64,000 bases of DNA, taken from Variovorax sp. PMC12. GTDB lineage: Bacteria; Pseudomonadota; Gammaproteobacteria; Burkholderiales; Burkholderiaceae_C. Position numbers and translations under genes: made by a program. The notes under the pieces were generated by a model that was not told the origin of the DNA, searched no databases, and saw only the letters and a list, made by a program, of their open reading frames with translations. The stretch is from the NCBI RefSeq assembly GCF_003019815.1, contig NZ_CP027773.1:817001-881000 (forward strand). The letters run 5' to 3'. Shown here in pieces: positions 7,454 through 16,269 of the stretch. The first letter of the stretch is position 1. Every line of letters begins with the position of its first letter.

Positions 7454-8992
7454 ATGACCGAGCAACTCATAATTTTCGACACCACCTTGCGCGACGGCGA
7501 GCAATCGCCGGGCGCCTCGATGACGCGCGACGAGAAGATGCGCATTGCCAAGCTGCTGGAGCGGCTGAAGGTCGACGTCATCGAGGCCGGCTTTCCAGCC
7601 AGTTCGAACGGCGATTTCGAGGCCGTCAAGGCGATTGCCGGCACGATCAAGGACTCGACGGTGTGTGGCCTGTCGCGCGCCAATGACCGCGACATCGCAC
7701 GCGCCGCCGAGGCCCTCAAGGGCGCGGCCCGCGGGCGCATCCACACCTTCATCGCGACCTCGCCGCTTCACATGGAAAAGAAGCTGCGCATGACTCCCGA
7801 CGAGGTGCACGAACAGGCCCGACTGGCGGTGCGCTTCGCGCGCAACCAGATCGGCGACGTCGAATTCAGCCCCGAAGACGGCTACCGGAGCGATCCGGAC
7901 TTTCTCTGCCGCGTGCTGGAGACCGTCATCAACGAAGGCGCCACCACCATCAACGTGCCCGACACCGTCGGCTACGCCATTCCAGAGCTATACGGCAACT
8001 TCATCAAGATGCTGCGCGAGCGCATTCCCAACAGCGACAAGGCCATCTGGTCGGTGCATTGCCACAACGACCTGGGCATGGCCGTGGCCAACTCGCTGGC
8101 CGGCGTGAAGATCGGCGGCGCGCGCCAGGTGGAATGCACCATCAACGGGCTGGGCGAGCGCGCTGGCAACTGCTCGCTCGAGGAAGTGGTCATGGCGGTC
8201 AAGACCCGCAAGGACTATTTCGGGCTCGACCTGCGCATCGACACCCAGCACATCGTGGCCGCGAGCCGCATGGTGAGCCAGACCACCGGCTTCGTGGTGC
8301 AGCCGAACAAGGCGGTGGTGGGCGCCAATGCCTTCGCGCATGCCTCGGGCATCCACCAGGACGGCGTGCTCAAGGCCCGCGACACCTACGAAATCATGCG
8401 CGCCGAGGACGTGGGCTGGACGGCCAACAAGATCGTGCTGGGCAAGCTCAGCGGCCGCAATGCCTTCAAGCAGCGCCTGCAGGAGCTGGGCGTGACCATG
8501 GAGAGCGAAGGCGAGATCAACGCCGCCTTCCTGCGCTTCAAGGAGCTGGCCGATCGCAAATCCGAAATTTTCGACGAAGACATCCTCGCGCTCGTCAGCG
8601 CGGAGGAGGTGTCGAACGTTGGTGAGCGGTTTGCGTTCGTTTCTCTCTCCCAGCACAGCGAAACCGGAGAGCGCCCCCAGGCCAAGGTCGTCTTCACCGT
8701 CCAAGGCAAGGAAGTCACCGGCGAATCCGACGGCAATGGCCCGGTTGATGCTTCTCTGAAGGCGATCGAGTCGCACGTCAAGAGTGGCGCAGAGATGGTT
8801 CTTTACTCTGTAAACGCCATCAGCGGCTCGACGGAAAGCCAAGGAGAAGTTACAGTCCGGTTACAAAACGCAGGGCGGGTGGTCAATGGTGTGGGTGCAG
8901 ACCCCGACATCGTGGTCGCTTCGGCAAAGGCTTATTTGAGTGCGCTCAACAAGTTACAGAGCCAAGCTGAGAGAGTTGCGGCACAAGGTTAG
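7454..8992 (+). CDS. leuA: 2-isopropylmalate synthase, bacterial-type form
   Basis: Same reaction as the preceding gene but from the standard bacterial subfamily. The 512 residues begin IIFDTTLRDGEQSPGASM, carry the metal site VHCHNDLGMAVANSL, the FAHASGIHQDGVLK segment, and a C-terminal regulatory domain (GNGPVDASLKAIE). AAGGAGA lies 8-14 bases before the ATG. Identity between the two proteins is clearly low outside the motifs, so this is not a recent tandem copy. It may be co-transcribed with the upstream gene and so share the attenuator. A citramalate synthase role cannot be excluded for either protein from motifs alone. Confidence 0.93.
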   Translation: MTEQLIIFDTTLRDGEQSPGASMTRDEKMRIAKLLERLKVDVIEAGFPASSNGDFEAVKAIAGTIKDSTVCGLSRANDRDIARAAEALKGAARGRIHTFIATSPLHMEKKLRMTPDEVHEQARLAVRFARNQIGDVEFSPEDGYRSDPDFLCRVLETVINEGATTINVPDTVGYAIPELYGNFIKMLRERIPNSDKAIWSVHCHNDLGMAVANSLAGVKIGGARQVECTINGLGERAGNCSLEEVVMAVKTRKDYFGLDLRIDTQHIVAASRMVSQTTGFVVQPNKAVVGANAFAHASGIHQDGVLKARDTYEIMRAEDVGWTANKIVLGKLSGRNAFKQRLQELGVTMESEGEINAAFLRFKELADRKSEIFDEDILALVSAEEVSNVGERFAFVSLSQHSETGERPQAKVVFTVQGKEVTGESDGNGPVDASLKAIESHVKSGAEMVLYSVNAISGSTESQGEVTVRLQNAGRVVNGVGADPDIVVASAKAYLSALNKLQSQAERVAAQG

Positions 8993-9109
8993 GTTTTCAG
9001 GCGATCCTTGGTATTCGATTGAAGAAGAGGATGCAAGTAACTGATATTGCGTGCCTTTTTTGATTTCGATACACTGCGGTCCTCGTTTGTCGCCGCTGGA
9101 GATTTATTA

Positions 9110-10321
9110 ATGCCTGAAGCCCGTCTCCGCCGAGTTTCCAGCCAGCGGTTTCTACCCGCACTCAAGTTCATCGCCGTCGCGTTCTGCGCCACGGCGTTTT
9201 TGCTGCCTGGCGCCCAGGCCGCGAAAAAAGAAAAGCCCGCCGCCTCCAAGACCACTGCCGCCAAGAAGGGCGTTGTGCCGGTCGAGGCCAAGCGCAGCGC
9301 GTCGTCCAAGACGGCTCGCGGCGCCGCAGTCGCCAGTCGTGGCGGCCGGGCCGAGAAGAACGAAAAAGTAGAGAAAGTCGTTCGTGGTGGCCGCAACGTG
9401 GTTGCCACCATCCACAAGAAGAACGGCAAGACCGTGGTGGCCGTCCAGCGCCGCTCGGTCGTTCGTGTCGAACAGCCCGCGCGCCAGTCCTTCGGCCAGA
9501 TGGCCGGCCTGCACGGCACCGAAGATTCGCTCGACCTGAAGTCGAGCGTCGCGCTGGTCATCGACCAGGACACCCACGAAGTGCTGTTCAGCAAGAACGA
9601 CCACGCCGTGCTGCCGATCGCGTCGCTCACCAAGCTGATGACCGGCCTGCTCATCAGCGAGGCGCACCTGCCGAATGAAGAGCTCATCACCATCACCCAG
9701 GACGATGTCGACACCGAAAAGCGCAGCAGCTCGCGCCTGACCGTCGGCACGACGCTGTCGCGGGGCGAACTGCTGCACCTGGCGCTGATGTCGAGCGAAA
9801 ACCGTGCGGCGCACGCGCTGGGCCGTACCTATCCGGGCGGGCTGTCGACATTCGTCAGCATCATGAACGCCAAGGCAAAGATGCTCGGCATGAAGGACAC
9901 GCGCTACGTCGAGCCCACGGGCCTGTCGAGCCGCAACCAGTCGAGCGCGCAAGACCTGGCGCTGCTCGTCAATGCAGCCTATGCAGACGCCACGGTGCGT
10001 TCGCTGTCGACCTCGCCTGAATACCAGGTGGAGGTGGGCAACCGCGTGCTGCAGTTCAACACCACCAACCGTCTCGTGAAGAGCCCCGATTGGGAAATCG
10101 GTGTGCAGAAGACCGGCTACATCTCCGAAGCCGGCCAATGCCTCGTGATGCAGGCCAAGGTGGCGGGGCGCAAGCTGATCATGGTGTTCCTGGATTCGGC
10201 CGGCAAGTTCAGCCGCATCGCCGACGCCGAGCGCGTTCGCCGCTGGGTCGAGGCCACGCATTCGATCTCCGGCTCGCCGGCCGCGTCTTCGCGCAACGTG
10301 GGCTACCAGGTCGCTGGCTGA
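9110..10321 (+). CDS. pbpG: D-alanyl-D-alanine endopeptidase, peptidase S11 (PBP7-like)
   Basis: Cleaves D-Ala-containing crosslinks in periplasmic peptidoglycan. The three active-site motifs of penicillin-recognising serine hydrolases are present: SLTK (Ser172, Lys175), SEN in LMSSENRAAH, and KTG in VQKTGYISEAG. The N-terminus is a signal peptide (hydrophobic FIAVAFCATAFLLP then AQA), followed by about 75 residues rich in Lys and Ala that may tether it or bind the wall. ATG at 9110 is chosen because CTGGAGA precedes it and the signal peptide starts there; the reading frame is open back to a TTG at 9047. A strong terminator follows. Confidence 0.9.
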   Translation: MPEARLRRVSSQRFLPALKFIAVAFCATAFLLPGAQAAKKEKPAASKTTAAKKGVVPVEAKRSASSKTARGAAVASRGGRAEKNEKVEKVVRGGRNVVATIHKKNGKTVVAVQRRSVVRVEQPARQSFGQMAGLHGTEDSLDLKSSVALVIDQDTHEVLFSKNDHAVLPIASLTKLMTGLLISEAHLPNEELITITQDDVDTEKRSSSRLTVGTTLSRGELLHLALMSSENRAAHALGRTYPGGLSTFVSIMNAKAKMLGMKDTRYVEPTGLSSRNQSSAQDLALLVNAAYADATVRSLSTSPEYQVEVGNRVLQFNTTNRLVKSPDWEIGVQKTGYISEAGQCLVMQAKVAGRKLIMVFLDSAGKFSRIADAERVRRWVEATHSISGSPAASSRNVGYQVAG

Positions 10322-10344
10322 GCTGGATCTACCCGCTCCAATGA

Positions 10345-10376
10345 AAACAGGCCCTTCGCAGGGCCTGTTTGCTTTT
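10345..10376. terminator. Bidirectional intrinsic terminator between pbpG and the IclR gene
   Basis: AAACAGGCCC (10345-10354) pairs with GGGCCTGTTT (10361-10370) over a 6-nt loop. There are T-rich bases on the plus side and A-rich bases on the other, so it can serve both convergent genes. Confidence 0.85.
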
Positions 10377-10391
10377 GGGGTTCTGCCAGGG

Positions 10392-11213
10392 TCAGGCGCC
10401 TGCCGAGGGGCTGCCGTTCGCCGGGGTGGCCGCAGCCCCATCCTTGAACCCCAGCGCGCCAGAGATCTCGTTGGCCGTGGCCTGCAGCTTGGGCAGCCAG
10501 CCTTCGTCCAGCCGATCGGCCGGGGCAGAGATGGAAAGGCCCGCCACCAGCTTGCCCTGGTCGTCGTAGATGCCGGCAGCCATGCAGCGCACGCCCAGCT
10601 CCAGTTCCTCGTTGTCGCGGGCGATGCCGTACTGGCGCGCCTTCGACAGCTCGCGCTCGAGCGCGGGCAACTGGGTGATGCTGTTGCGCGTGTGGCCGGC
10701 CAGCCCCGTGCGGGTGGCGTAGCTGCGCACGCGCTGCGGATCGTCGGCGGCCAGGAACAGCTTGCCGGTCGAGGTCAGGTGCAGGGCGGCGCGGCCGCCG
10801 ATGGCGCGCACCACCTGCATGCCCGAGCGCTCGCTGTACGAGCGCTCGATGTACACGATCTCGTCGCCCTGGCGCATGCTCAGGTTGACCGGCTGCTGCG
10901 TGAGCTTGTGCAGTTCGCGCATCGGCCCCAGCGCCGCGTCACGCACGTTGAGCCGGCCCTTGACCAGGTTGCCCAGCTCCAGCAGGCGCATGCCCAGGCG
11001 GTAGCTGCCGGCCTCGGGCCGGTCGACGAAGCGGCCCACCGCGAGGTCGTTGAGGATGCGGTGCGTGGTCGACGGGTGAAGGCCGGTCTTTTCGCTGATC
11101 TCCTTCAGCGAAATCGCCTCTTCGCGGGATGCCAGGACATCGATCAGCGCGAACATGCGCTCGATCACCTGGATCACGGGAACGGCGGGAATGTCTGATT
11201 GGTTTTTTCTCAT
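10392..11213 (-). CDS. IclR-family transcriptional regulator
   Basis: A 273-residue regulator. The N-terminal winged helix (about residues 15-75) includes SLKEISEKTGLHPSTTHRIL as recognition region; the C-terminal effector-binding GAF-like domain includes STGKLFLAADDP and VRCMAAGIYDDQGKLVAGLS. The extreme C-terminus is Ala/Gly/Pro-rich. Such proteins usually control aromatic or carboxylic acid catabolism, but the neighbours are housekeeping genes (pbpG, bpt, aat), so no target can be named. It is convergent with pbpG. Confidence 0.9.
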   Translation of the reverse strand: MRKNQSDIPAVPVIQVIERMFALIDVLASREEAISLKEISEKTGLHPSTTHRILNDLAVGRFVDRPEAGSYRLGMRLLELGNLVKGRLNVRDAALGPMRELHKLTQQPVNLSMRQGDEIVYIERSYSERSGMQVVRAIGGRAALHLTSTGKLFLAADDPQRVRSYATRTGLAGHTRNSITQLPALERELSKARQYGIARDNEELELGVRCMAAGIYDDQGKLVAGLSISAPADRLDEGWLPKLQATANEISGALGFKDGAAATPANGSPSAGA

Positions 11214-11243
11214 GGCGCTCTGCGGTGATGACCGGGCGCCATT

Positions 11244-11993
11244 TTACCTTGTGAAATCGCCGGGCGCTTGCCAGCGACCGTCCACCAACACTTCGTGCGG
11301 GGAAAAGCGCGCCTTGTAGTTCATTTTCGGGCTGTGCTCGATCCAGTAGCCCAGGTACACGTGCGGCAGGCCCAGCTTGCGCGCCTGCTCGATCTGCCAG
11401 AGCACGCTGTAGGTGCCGTAGCCGGCGCTGGTGTCGGGCTCGTAGAAGGTGTAGACGGCCGAGATGCCGTCGTTCAGCACGTCGAGGATCGACACCATCC
11501 TGAGCGCCCCGGCGCTGCCGTCAGGCAGTGTTTCGCGAAACTCCACCAGCCGCGAGTTGACCCTGCTCTGCAGCAGGAACTGGGTGTACTGGTCGATGCT
11601 GTCGTGGTCCATGCCGCCGCCCGCATGGCGGCCGTTCTGGTAGCGCAGGTAGAGCTGGTAGTGCTCCGGCACGAAGCAGAGCTTCAACACGCGCGCCTGC
11701 AGTTCGGAATGCTGTTTCACTGCGCGCCGCTGGCTGCGCGTGGGGTGGAAGCTGTTGGCCAGCACCCGCAGCGGAACGCACGCGCGGCAGCCGTCGCAGT
11801 AGGGGCGGTAGGTGAACATGCCGCTGCGCCGGAAGCCGCTGAGCACCAGGTCGGAGTAGGCGTCGTTGTGGATCAGGTGGCTGGGCGTGGCCACCTGCGA
11901 GCGGGCCTGGCGATCCGGCAGGTAACTGCAGGGATAGGGCGCCGTCGCGTAGAACTGCAGGGTGTGAAGCGGAAGGTCCTTGAGGTGCGTCAC
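11244..11993 (-). CDS. bpt: Aspartate/glutamate leucyltransferase (bacterial R-transferase homologue)
   Basis: Transfers leucine from Leu-tRNA to N-terminal Asp or Glu of proteins, creating N-degrons for ClpS-ClpAP. The 249-residue protein has the family features: the N-terminal cysteine-containing FYATAPYPCSYLPDR, the CDGCRACVPLRV motif (about residues 66-77) and the GNAT-like C-terminal core with YLGYWIEHSPKMNYKA. The start is GTG, whose GTGA overlaps the stop of aat, so the two transferases are translationally coupled. Two proteins of one degradation pathway in one operon. Confidence 0.93.
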   Translation of the reverse strand: MTHLKDLPLHTLQFYATAPYPCSYLPDRQARSQVATPSHLIHNDAYSDLVLSGFRRSGMFTYRPYCDGCRACVPLRVLANSFHPTRSQRRAVKQHSELQARVLKLCFVPEHYQLYLRYQNGRHAGGGMDHDSIDQYTQFLLQSRVNSRLVEFRETLPDGSAGALRMVSILDVLNDGISAVYTFYEPDTSAGYGTYSVLWQIEQARKLGLPHVYLGYWIEHSPKMNYKARFSPHEVLVDGRWQAPGDFTR

Positions 11994-12754
11994 GTCGTCA
12001 CATCGGGAGAATGAGGTCGCGCGGAAAGGAGTTCAGTCCAGTATACGGGCTCGAAACGCCACTGTGGCCCCTCTTCCTGCCGGGCCTGGGCCACGTGCGC
12101 GACGAAGCGCCCGCGCGGCATTTCGCGGGCGCCGAGGCTCGCGAGGTGGGATGTGTTCTGCTGGCAGTCGATCATTTGCACGCCGTAACGCCTGCAAAGC
12201 GCCACCAGCGCCGCCAGCGCGATCTTCGAGGCGTCGGGCCGGCGCGTGAACATCGACTCGCCGAACACCGCGCGGCCCAGCGCCACGCAATAGAGGCCGC
12301 CCGCCAGCTTGCCGTCGATCCAGGTCTCGACGCTGTGGGCATGGCCGGCGCGGTGCAGATCCGTATAGGCCCGCACCATGTCCGGAACGATCCACGTGCC
12401 CGACTGGCCCACCCGTGGCGAGCGCGAGCAGGCCTCTATGACGGCGCCGAAGTCATGGTCGATGCGCACTTCGCAGCCAGGCGTCTGCGCAAAGCGCGCC
12501 AGGGTCTTGCGCAGCGAGCGATGCAGGTGGAAGTCAGCTACCTGCAGCACCATGCGTGGGTCGGGGCTCCACCAGAGAATCGGCTGGTCCTCGCTGAACC
12601 ATGGGAAGACGCAACTGCCGTAGGCCTGCGTCAGGGTATCGACATCCAGTGCGCCGCCGGCCGCGAGCAGGCCGGGCACCGGGTCGGCGGCCCCCCATGC
12701 CGATGCGGGATCGGGCAGCGCGTCTCCGGGTTCGAGCCAAGGCAGTTGTTGCAT
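11990..12754 (-). CDS. aat: Leucyl/phenylalanyl-tRNA-protein transferase
   Basis: Adds Leu or Phe from aminoacyl-tRNA to N-terminal Arg or Lys of proteins, marking them for ClpS-ClpAP. The 254-residue product has the family hallmarks: GLLAAGGALDVDTLTQAY, CVFPWFSEDQPILWWSPDPR, a central HSVETWIDGKLAGGLYCVALG and FGESMFTRRPDASKIAL, and MIDCQQNTSHLASLGA. ATG at 12754 gives the usual N-terminus; GTG two codons upstream is possible. Its stop overlaps the start of bpt by 4 bases. It is divergent from the molybdenum hydroxylase gene. Confidence 0.95.
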   Translation of the reverse strand: MQQLPWLEPGDALPDPASAWGAADPVPGLLAAGGALDVDTLTQAYGSCVFPWFSEDQPILWWSPDPRMVLQVADFHLHRSLRKTLARFAQTPGCEVRIDHDFGAVIEACSRSPRVGQSGTWIVPDMVRAYTDLHRAGHAHSVETWIDGKLAGGLYCVALGRAVFGESMFTRRPDASKIALAALVALCRRYGVQMIDCQQNTSHLASLGAREMPRGRFVAHVAQARQEEGPQWRFEPVYWTELLSARPHSPDVTT

Positions 12755-12919
12755 GTTCACAGGTATACACGGCTTATCGAAAACTGAATCCAGTTGGGGG
12801 AAAATTGCGTACGCCCCGGGTCTGCCCATCAGGCAAAGGCCCGGAGCGTAGCGACCGCTGGCACGACACACCCACAAGACCCGTCGAAGACCATATAGTC
12901 CACAGCTTGCATTCGCCAC

Positions 12920-12935
12920 GGTACCCTCAGGTACC
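12920..12935. promoter_or_regulatory. 16-bp inverted repeat upstream of the molybdenum hydroxylase gene
   Basis: GGTACC-CTCA-GGTACC lies 54 bases before the TTG start at 12989 in the 234-base gap between aat and the hydroxylase gene, just after a possible -10 element TATAGT (12894-12899). The arms are perfect. It looks like an operator for a dimeric regulator; the AraC-family gene at 15357 is one candidate, but this is an inference. Confidence 0.4.
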
Positions 12936-12988
12936 AGCGAATCCGGCTGGCAACTGTTTTGCGCCGGGATCAGCACAAGAGGACCACG

Positions 12989-15319
12989 TTGACCACTGAA
13001 TCCAATCCCACACGCTTCGGCAGCGGCCAGGCAGTGCGCAGACTCGAGGACGAAAGCCTGCTGGCCGGGGCCGGACGCTACACGGACGACGTCACGTTGC
13101 CCGGCCAGGCGCACCTTGTCTTCCTGCGGTCTTCCTACCCCCACGCACGCATACTTTCCGTGGACACCAGCACGGCGGCTGCCATGCCGGGGGTGCTCAG
13201 CGTGATCACCGGGGCCGACATGGCGCGGGCCGGCGTCAAGCCGATGCCCGGGGCCGCGGGCTTCAAGCGCGCGGACGGCAGCGACAGCGCCAGCCCGCCG
13301 CGCTACGCAATGGCGCATGAACGCACGCGCTTCGTCGGAGAGGCCGTGGCGCTCGTGGTGGCCGATACCGTGCAGCAGGCGCGCGACGCCTGCGAAGCCA
13401 TCATGGTCGACTACGAAGACCTGCCGATGGTGGTCGACCTTGCCAGTGCCACTGCCGAAGGCGCGCCGCAGCTCTGCGAAGCGGCCTCCGGCAACATCGC
13501 CGCCGAAATGCGCCACGGCAGCAGCGAGGCCGCCACCGCCGCATTTGCCAAGGCCAGTCATGTGGTGGCGCTCGACGTGAACAACCAGCGCGTGGTCGCG
13601 CTGACCATCGAGCCGCGTTCCGTGCTCGCCGCGCAAGACGCCGACACGGGCCGCCTCACCATCCGCATGAGCACGCAGATGCCTTCCGGCGTTCGCGATT
13701 CGCTGTGCGCGGCCATCGGGCTGCCCAAGGAGAAAGTGCGCGTGGTCGTGGGCGATGTCGGCGGCGGCTTCGGCATGAAGACCGGCGCCTACCCCGAGGA
13801 CATCGCGGTCGCGTTTGCCGCGCTTCAGGTTCGCCGTCCTGTGAAATGGGTGGCCGACCGCAGCGAAGAGTTCCTGTCGAGCGCGCATGGCCGCGACATC
13901 GAGGCCCGCGCCGAAATGGCGCTGGACGCAGACGGCAAGATCCTGGCGCTGCGCATCAAGACGCTCGCCAACGTGGGCGCCTACGCCACCGGCACCGGTG
14001 TTGCCATCCAGCTGCTCATCGGCCCCTGGGTGCAGACCAGCGTCTACGACATCCAGACCATCGACTTCCATTTCAAGGCGGTGCTCACCAACACCGCGCC
14101 CACCGGCGCCTACCGCGGCGCTGGCCGGCCCGAGGCCATCTTCACCATCGAGCGGCTGATGGACGAGGCCGCGCGCCAGACCGGCATCGACCGCATCGCG
14201 CTGCGCCGCCGCAACTTCATCCGCCCCGAGCAGATGCCGTACAAGAACCCGATGGCGCAGACCTACGACACCGGCAACTTCGAGTCGGTGATGGACCAGG
14301 CGCTGGCGCTGGCCGACTGGCAGGGGTTCGAGGGCCGCGCCGCCGCGTCGGCCAGCCAGGGCAAGCATCGCGGCCTGGGCATTGCCACCTTCCTCGAATG
14401 GACGGGCGGCAACGTGTTCGAGGAGCGTGTCACGGTGTCCGTGCAGGCCGATGGCGTGATCGAGGTCTTCTCTGCCGTCAACGCCATGGGGCAGGGCATT
14501 GCCACCTCGCTCGCGCAACTGGCCGTGGACGCCTTCGGCGTGCCCATCGACAAGGTGCGCGTGGTGCTCGGCGACACTGACCGCGGCGACGGCTTCGGCA
14601 GCGCCGGATCGCGCTCGCTCTTCACCGGCGGCTCGGCCGTGCGCATCGGCGCGGAACGCACCATCGACAAGGCGCGCGAGCTCGCGGCGCAGGAGTTCGA
14701 GGCTGCCGTCGACGACATCACCTACACGCGCGGCGTGTTCATGGTGGCCGGCACCGACCTCGAGCTCGACCTGTTCACGCTCGCCGGCAAGCAGCCCGGG
14801 CGCGAGATCTTCGTCGACTCCACCAGCACCGTGGCCGGCCCGACCTGGCCCAACGGCTGCCACATCTGCGAGATCGAGATCGACCCGCCCACCGGCGAGA
14901 TCAGCGTGGTGGCCTACAGCTCGGTCAACGACGTGGGCCGCGTCATCAACCCGATGATCGTGCGCGGCCAGCTCGAAGGCGGCGCGGTGCAGGGCATCGG
15001 GCAGGCGCTCTACGAGCAGGTGGTGTACGACCACGAGACCGGCCAGCCCGTCACCGGCAGCCTGATGGACTACGCCGCGCCGCGCGCCGACATCGTCGAC
15101 ACCATGTTCAACATGGAAATGGACGAATCTACGCCCTGCAAGAACAACCCGCTGGGCGTGAAGGGCGTGGGCGAACTGGGCACCATCGGCGCCACGCCGG
15201 CCATCGTGAACGCGGTGGCAGACGCCTTCGCGCGCAACGGCCTTGCCACCCGCGCGCCGCGGCTGCACATGCCGCTGAGCCCTGCGCGTGTCTGGCAGGC
15301 GATGCAAACGGTCGATTAG
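12989..15319 (+). CDS. Xanthine dehydrogenase/CO dehydrogenase-family molybdopterin-binding large subunit
   Basis: Catalytic subunit of a molybdenum hydroxylase. About 776 residues, the normal length of the family's large subunit: an N-terminal a/b-hammerhead domain (RLEDESLLAGAGRYTDDV) and the long molybdopterin-binding region (GDVGGGFGMKTGAYPED; then GVKGVGELGTIGATP with the conserved active-site Glu). The loop AYRGAGR (about residues 373-379) is the form II CoxL-type signature, not the AYxCSFR of true CO dehydrogenase. No small 2Fe-2S or FAD subunit gene is adjacent. TTG at 12989 is preferred as start because AAGAGGA ends 5 bases before it; the substrate is unknown. Confidence 0.85.
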   Translation: MTTESNPTRFGSGQAVRRLEDESLLAGAGRYTDDVTLPGQAHLVFLRSSYPHARILSVDTSTAAAMPGVLSVITGADMARAGVKPMPGAAGFKRADGSDSASPPRYAMAHERTRFVGEAVALVVADTVQQARDACEAIMVDYEDLPMVVDLASATAEGAPQLCEAASGNIAAEMRHGSSEAATAAFAKASHVVALDVNNQRVVALTIEPRSVLAAQDADTGRLTIRMSTQMPSGVRDSLCAAIGLPKEKVRVVVGDVGGGFGMKTGAYPEDIAVAFAALQVRRPVKWVADRSEEFLSSAHGRDIEARAEMALDADGKILALRIKTLANVGAYATGTGVAIQLLIGPWVQTSVYDIQTIDFHFKAVLTNTAPTGAYRGAGRPEAIFTIERLMDEAARQTGIDRIALRRRNFIRPEQMPYKNPMAQTYDTGNFESVMDQALALADWQGFEGRAAASASQGKHRGLGIATFLEWTGGNVFEERVTVSVQADGVIEVFSAVNAMGQGIATSLAQLAVDAFGVPIDKVRVVLGDTDRGDGFGSAGSRSLFTGGSAVRIGAERTIDKARELAAQEFEAAVDDITYTRGVFMVAGTDLELDLFTLAGKQPGREIFVDSTSTVAGPTWPNGCHICEIEIDPPTGEISVVAYSSVNDVGRVINPMIVRGQLEGGAVQGIGQALYEQVVYDHETGQPVTGSLMDYAAPRADIVDTMFNMEMDESTPCKNNPLGVKGVGELGTIGATPAIVNAVADAFARNGLATRAPRLHMPLSPARVWQAMQTVD

Positions 15320-15356
15320 GCAATCGTTTCCGTGGGACAGAAAAAGGGCGCCTGCC

Positions 15357-16256
15357 ATGCTCGTCACCACGGAAGCAAAGACCGACGCCATCAGCGTCGC
15401 CAGCTACCGCTGCGACGCGGGGCCTGACGCGCAGCCCTTTGCCGAACTGCACGAGGGCTACTCGGTCTCGTACGTGCGCAAGGGCAGCTTCGGCTACCGC
15501 ACGCGCGGCCGGGCCTACGAACTGGTGACCGGCTCGGTGCTGGTCGGTCGCCCCGGCGACGAATACGTCTGCACGCACGACAACCATGTGTGCGGCGACG
15601 AGTGCCTCGCGTTCCACCTGTCGCCCAGGTTCGTCGACCTGATCGGCGGAGATTCGAAGGCCTGGCGCGCTGGCGGCCTGCCGCCGCTGGCCGAGCTCAT
15701 GGTGATCGGCGAACTCGCCCAGGCCGCGGCCGAAGGGCAGGGCGATGCGGGCCTGGACGAATTGGGCATGTGGTTCGCCAGCCGTTTCGTCGAGGTCGTG
15801 TCCGGGCGCCGGAAATCCGCGCCGCCGTCCACGGCCGCGGCGCGAGACCGCCGTCGCGCGGTCGATGCCGCGGTGTGGATCGACGCCAACTCGCAGGGCG
15901 ATATCGGCCTCGACGGCGCGGCGGCCGAGGCCGGATTGAGCTCCTTCCACTTCCTGCGGCTGTTCTCCCGGGTGCTGGGCGTCACGCCGCACCAGTACCT
16001 CGTGCGCTCGCGGCTGCGCCGTGCCGCGCGCCTGCTGGCCGAGGACCATGGCCGGCCCGTGACCGAGGTCGCGCTCGACGTGGGCTTTGCAGACCTCAGC
16101 AATTTCGTGCGCACCTTCCACCGCGCGGCCGGCGTGTCGCCCAGCGGCTTCCGCAAGGCGGCACGCGGCGACCGCAAGATTTTCCAAGACCGCATCGCAG
16201 CGCTTCTCGATGATGAGCGCCTGATCCAGCCGTCGGGCCGGGTCGCGTCACTCTGA
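15357..16256 (+). CDS. AraC-family transcriptional regulator
   Basis: A 299-residue regulator. The N-terminal part resembles a cupin-like sensor (YSVSYVRKGSFGYRTRGRAYE, a short glycine-rich strand pattern). The C-terminal 100 residues hold two helix-turn-helix units: GLDGAAAEAGLSSFHFLRLF and VTEVALDVGFADLSNFVRTF, followed by the family's GVSPSGFRK. It begins 37 bases after the molybdenum hydroxylase and is followed 13 bases later by the SRPBCC gene, so the three probably form a unit and it may regulate that unit. The length before the ATG at 15357 is also open in frame back to 15288, but that would overlap the previous gene. Confidence 0.88.
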   Translation: MLVTTEAKTDAISVASYRCDAGPDAQPFAELHEGYSVSYVRKGSFGYRTRGRAYELVTGSVLVGRPGDEYVCTHDNHVCGDECLAFHLSPRFVDLIGGDSKAWRAGGLPPLAELMVIGELAQAAAEGQGDAGLDELGMWFASRFVEVVSGRRKSAPPSTAAARDRRRAVDAAVWIDANSQGDIGLDGAAAEAGLSSFHFLRLFSRVLGVTPHQYLVRSRLRRAARLLAEDHGRPVTEVALDVGFADLSNFVRTFHRAAGVSPSGFRKAARGDRKIFQDRIAALLDDERLIQPSGRVASL

Positions 16257-16269
16257 AGCGAGGCAAGGC

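Noticed and set aside
11990..15391. A continuous minus-strand frame of 1133 codons that looks like a giant fusion protein ending in Aat
   Set aside because: The upper two-thirds is the antisense of the molybdenum hydroxylase gene; its composition is His/Arg/Gly-rich and has no domain features. Aat starts at 12754.
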